Source: Mesorhizobium sp. 131-2-1
GTDB taxonomy: Bacteria; Pseudomonadota; Alphaproteobacteria; Rhizobiales; Rhizobiaceae
Assembly (NCBI RefSeq): GCF_016756535.1
Contig: NZ_AP023247.1
Location: forward strand, 6,200,501 to 6,264,500
Direction: 5' to 3'
DNA length: 64,000 nt
Position numbers and translations under genes: made by a program. Shown in pieces: positions 62,339 to 64,000 of this stretch. Position 1 is the first letter of the stretch. The number at the start of each line of letters is the position of its first letter. The notes under the pieces were generated by a model. The model ran no database searches. It saw only the letters and a list, made by a program, of their open reading frames with translations, and was not told where the DNA came from.

Positions 62339-63235
62339 TCAATTCCGTCCTTCTGGCGACAGTACATCGCGCAGCCCGTCGCCTAGAAGGTTCGTGCCAA
62401 GGACCAAGACGAACAGAAATACCCCGGGAATGGTAATGAGCCAGGGTTCAAAGAGGATTTGAGCTTTGCCTTCGGAAATCATCAGCCCCCACGACGGAAG
62501 GGGCGCGGGCACGCCGAGACCCAAGAACGAGAGCGCGGCCTCGAGGATCATCGCCTGTGCCATCTCGAGCGTAGCCACAATAACCAGATTGTTGAGGAGG
62601 TTCGGAAGGATCTCGTGACCGATAATCTGCAGCATGGAAGCGCCCTGCAATTCCGCCGCGGTTACGAATTCGGAAGACCGCAACTGGATCGTCGTAGCCC
62701 TGGTTACCAGCGCGAACCGGTCCCAAAGTAGGAGGCCGAGCGTCAGCATAACCACTGTCAACGAGGAACCGACGAGCGCCACGACAGCCAATGACACCAG
62801 AATAACTGGCATCGCCAGGCGTGCAGTGATGATGAACATCGCGACACTATCAACCTTACCGCCGAAATAGCCGGCGCAAACACCGATAGCGGTTCCGATG
62901 AAACCGGAAACGACAGCGGTACCAACCCCAATCACAAGCGAGATTTGAGCCCCATAGATGATACGCGATAGATAGTCGCGGCCCAGCTGATCCGTGCCAA
63001 GTGGATGCTCCCAGCCGCCTCTTGGGAGCCACATCGGGGGTGTAAACCGGGTTGTAAGCGACTGCAGATAGGGGTCGTAAGGCGCCAGCAGCGGCGCAAA
63101 CACAGCCATGACGATGACGACAAATAAAACCAAGAGCCCAAGCATCAGGCCGCCGTGCCTGAGCCAGCGCACCAGGCTGCTCCTTTTTGCAATCGATTCC
63201 GCGCTTCCCCCGGAATATGCTGATGCTGCGGTCAT
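62339..63235 (-). CDS. dppC: Dipeptide/oligopeptide ABC transporter permease (DppC-like)
   Basis: A 298-residue inner-membrane permease with the DppC N-terminal domain (LLAPYDPYLQSLTTRFTPPM; HPLGTDQLGRDYLSRIIYGA) and about six membrane helices. The coupling loop with EFVTAAELQGASMLQIIGHE and LPNLLN contacts the ATPases. Its start overlaps dppB by 4 nt. Confidence 0.93.
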   Translation of the reverse strand: MTAASAYSGGSAESIAKRSSLVRWLRHGGLMLGLLVLFVVIVMAVFAPLLAPYDPYLQSLTTRFTPPMWLPRGGWEHPLGTDQLGRDYLSRIIYGAQISLVIGVGTAVVSGFIGTAIGVCAGYFGGKVDSVAMFIITARLAMPVILVSLAVVALVGSSLTVVMLTLGLLLWDRFALVTRATTIQLRSSEFVTAAELQGASMLQIIGHEILPNLLNNLVIVATLEMAQAMILEAALSFLGLGVPAPLPSWGLMISEGKAQILFEPWLITIPGVFLFVLVLGTNLLGDGLRDVLSPEGRN

Positions 63236-64000
63236 TTGCGGCGCATCCTTGGATCAAGCATGGCATTAAGCATATCGGCGAGTAGGGTCATCACGACATA
63301 GAAGAGCGAAAAACAGAGAACGAGCGCCTGGACAGTCGGCAGGTCGGCTCGTGATATGCTTTCCCAGGCGAGGGAACCGGCTCCGTGAATGGCGAATACG
63401 TTTTCGACGACGACAGAGCCCGCGAGCATGAAACCGAACTGCGCTGACGCCAGACTAATAACGGGCAACGCCGCATTGCGCAGGGCGTAGTCGAAAAGAA
63501 CTCGCGTTTCGGAGAGGCCCATGGCACGCGCAGTACGGATATAGTCTGCTTCCAGAGCCGATATCATGCCTGAACGGGTCAAGCGCATGATCGCCGGCGT
63601 GGCGAAATAACCAAGGACAACGGTCGGCATGATGAAGCTCTGCCACGACGCGGTTCCCGACGCAGGCAGGACACCCAGCTTAACCGAAAACAGGATGATC
63701 AGAAGCAGGGCAAACCAGAAGCTGGGCATAGCCTGGCCAACAACGGCAAAGAGCAAAGCCAGCCGGTCCACGAGACTGTTTGGCCAACGGCCCGCGACCA
63801 CGCCCAGAGGTACAGCGATGAGCAGGGCTAGGATCAGCGCGAAACACCCCAGCCGCGCTGTCATGGCGAAACGATCGAGGAGAAGTGTCGCGACCGGCTG
63901 ACCAAAATAGAGGCTTGTCCCGAAATCTCCACGAAGAACGCCGGAGAGCCAGTGCAGATACTGAACAACTATTGGTCGATCGAAACCATAGAGGTGCCGA
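63232..64000 (-). CDS. dppB: Dipeptide/oligopeptide ABC transporter permease (DppB-like), 5' end missing
   Basis: The frame runs off the right edge of the window; about 256 C-terminal residues are seen. It begins inside the protein with YGFDRPIVVQYLHWLSGVLR, then GDFGTSLYFGQPVATLLLDR, the usual DppB pattern before the transmembrane domain. The coupling segment DYIRTARAMGLSETRVLFDY with ALRNAALPVISL is present. The substrate-binding protein and the start of the operon must lie beyond the window. Confidence 0.92.
   Translation of the reverse strand, partial: RHLYGFDRPIVVQYLHWLSGVLRGDFGTSLYFGQPVATLLLDRFAMTARLGCFALILALLIAVPLGVVAGRWPNSLVDRLALLFAVVGQAMPSFWFALLLIILFSVKLGVLPASGTASWQSFIMPTVVLGYFATPAIMRLTRSGMISALEADYIRTARAMGLSETRVLFDYALRNAALPVISLASAQFGFMLAGSVVVENVFAIHGAGSLAWESISRADLPTVQALVLCFSLFYVVMTLLADMLNAMLDPRMRRK

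Noticed and set aside
1..64000. CRISPR arrays, rRNA or tRNA genes
   Set aside because: No regular short repeats with spacers and no rRNA or tRNA-like sequence was recognised anywhere in the window.

Overview
The window looks like part of a rhizobial symbiosis island, most likely from a Mesorhizobium loti-type or closely related Rhizobiales strain. The evidence is a rhizobial type III secretion system (T3SS) in the nolXW / nolBTUV / rhcN-U arrangement, the regulator ttsI behind a nod box, four recognisable tts boxes, very large nodulation-effector genes and dense insertion-sequence debris. The genus is an inference: there is no rRNA or tRNA here to confirm it.

Layout. (1) 1-8195, minus strand: the T3SS operon nolB-nolT(rhcJ)-nolU-nolV-rhcN-y4yJ-rhcQ-rhcR-rhcS-rhcT-rhcU, with tight overlaps and rhcU cut by the left edge. 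It is driven from a tts box at 8267-8297. (2) 8379-11182, plus strand: nolW (secretin N-terminal half) and, behind its own tts box, nopX (translocon). (3) 11973-14700, minus strand: ttsI-rhcC2-y4xK-like lipoprotein, preceded by a full nod box overlapping a tts box. (4) 16351-23409: a 2352-residue effector-like protein with SKWP repeats, a central segment with a polymerase-like DFDGD motif and a C-terminal shikimate-kinase domain. (5) 23.9-34.7 kb: a transposon graveyard with IS630, Tn3-family (resolvase, res-like region, TPR passenger, broken tnpA), ISL3, ISKra4-like and a complete IS21-family element with an 8-bp target duplication. It includes a broken NopD-like protease gene fused to a transposon passenger gene. 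(6) 34669-39792: an intact 1707-residue NopD/XopD-like SUMO-protease effector made of long repeated modules, with a tts box upstream. (7) 40.9-47.5 kb: a minus-strand cluster of unusual hydrolases (PLD-type phosphodiesterase, secreted S1/P1 nuclease, MBL-fold hydrolase, small membrane protein, membrane-bound metallophosphoesterase). Beyond it, 48-51.2 kb holds two poorly known genes separated by an IS3-family element nested in an IS21 relic. Identical 21-bp repeats lie at 45311 and 51288. (8) 51.7-64 kb: a metabolic region with a SAM methyltransferase behind a NifA/sigma54-like promoter, a PUA-less glutamate 5-kinase, an ATP-grasp ligase, and then a minus-strand catabolic cluster (dipeptide/oligopeptide ABC transporter, Ldh2-type oxidoreductase, XRE-cupin regulator, D-amino-acid dehydrogenase, M81/MlrC peptidase).

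How it works together. Plant flavonoids acting through NodD at the nod box should switch on ttsI. TtsI should then activate the tts boxes of the nolB operon, nopX and the NopD-like effector. The tts box directly behind the nod box suggests TtsI also feeds back on its own operon. The metabolic half is not obviously connected to secretion. Its NifA-type promoter hints at expression inside nodules, and the nearby uptake and degradation genes raise the possibility of a nodule-made metabolite and its catabolism, which is speculative.
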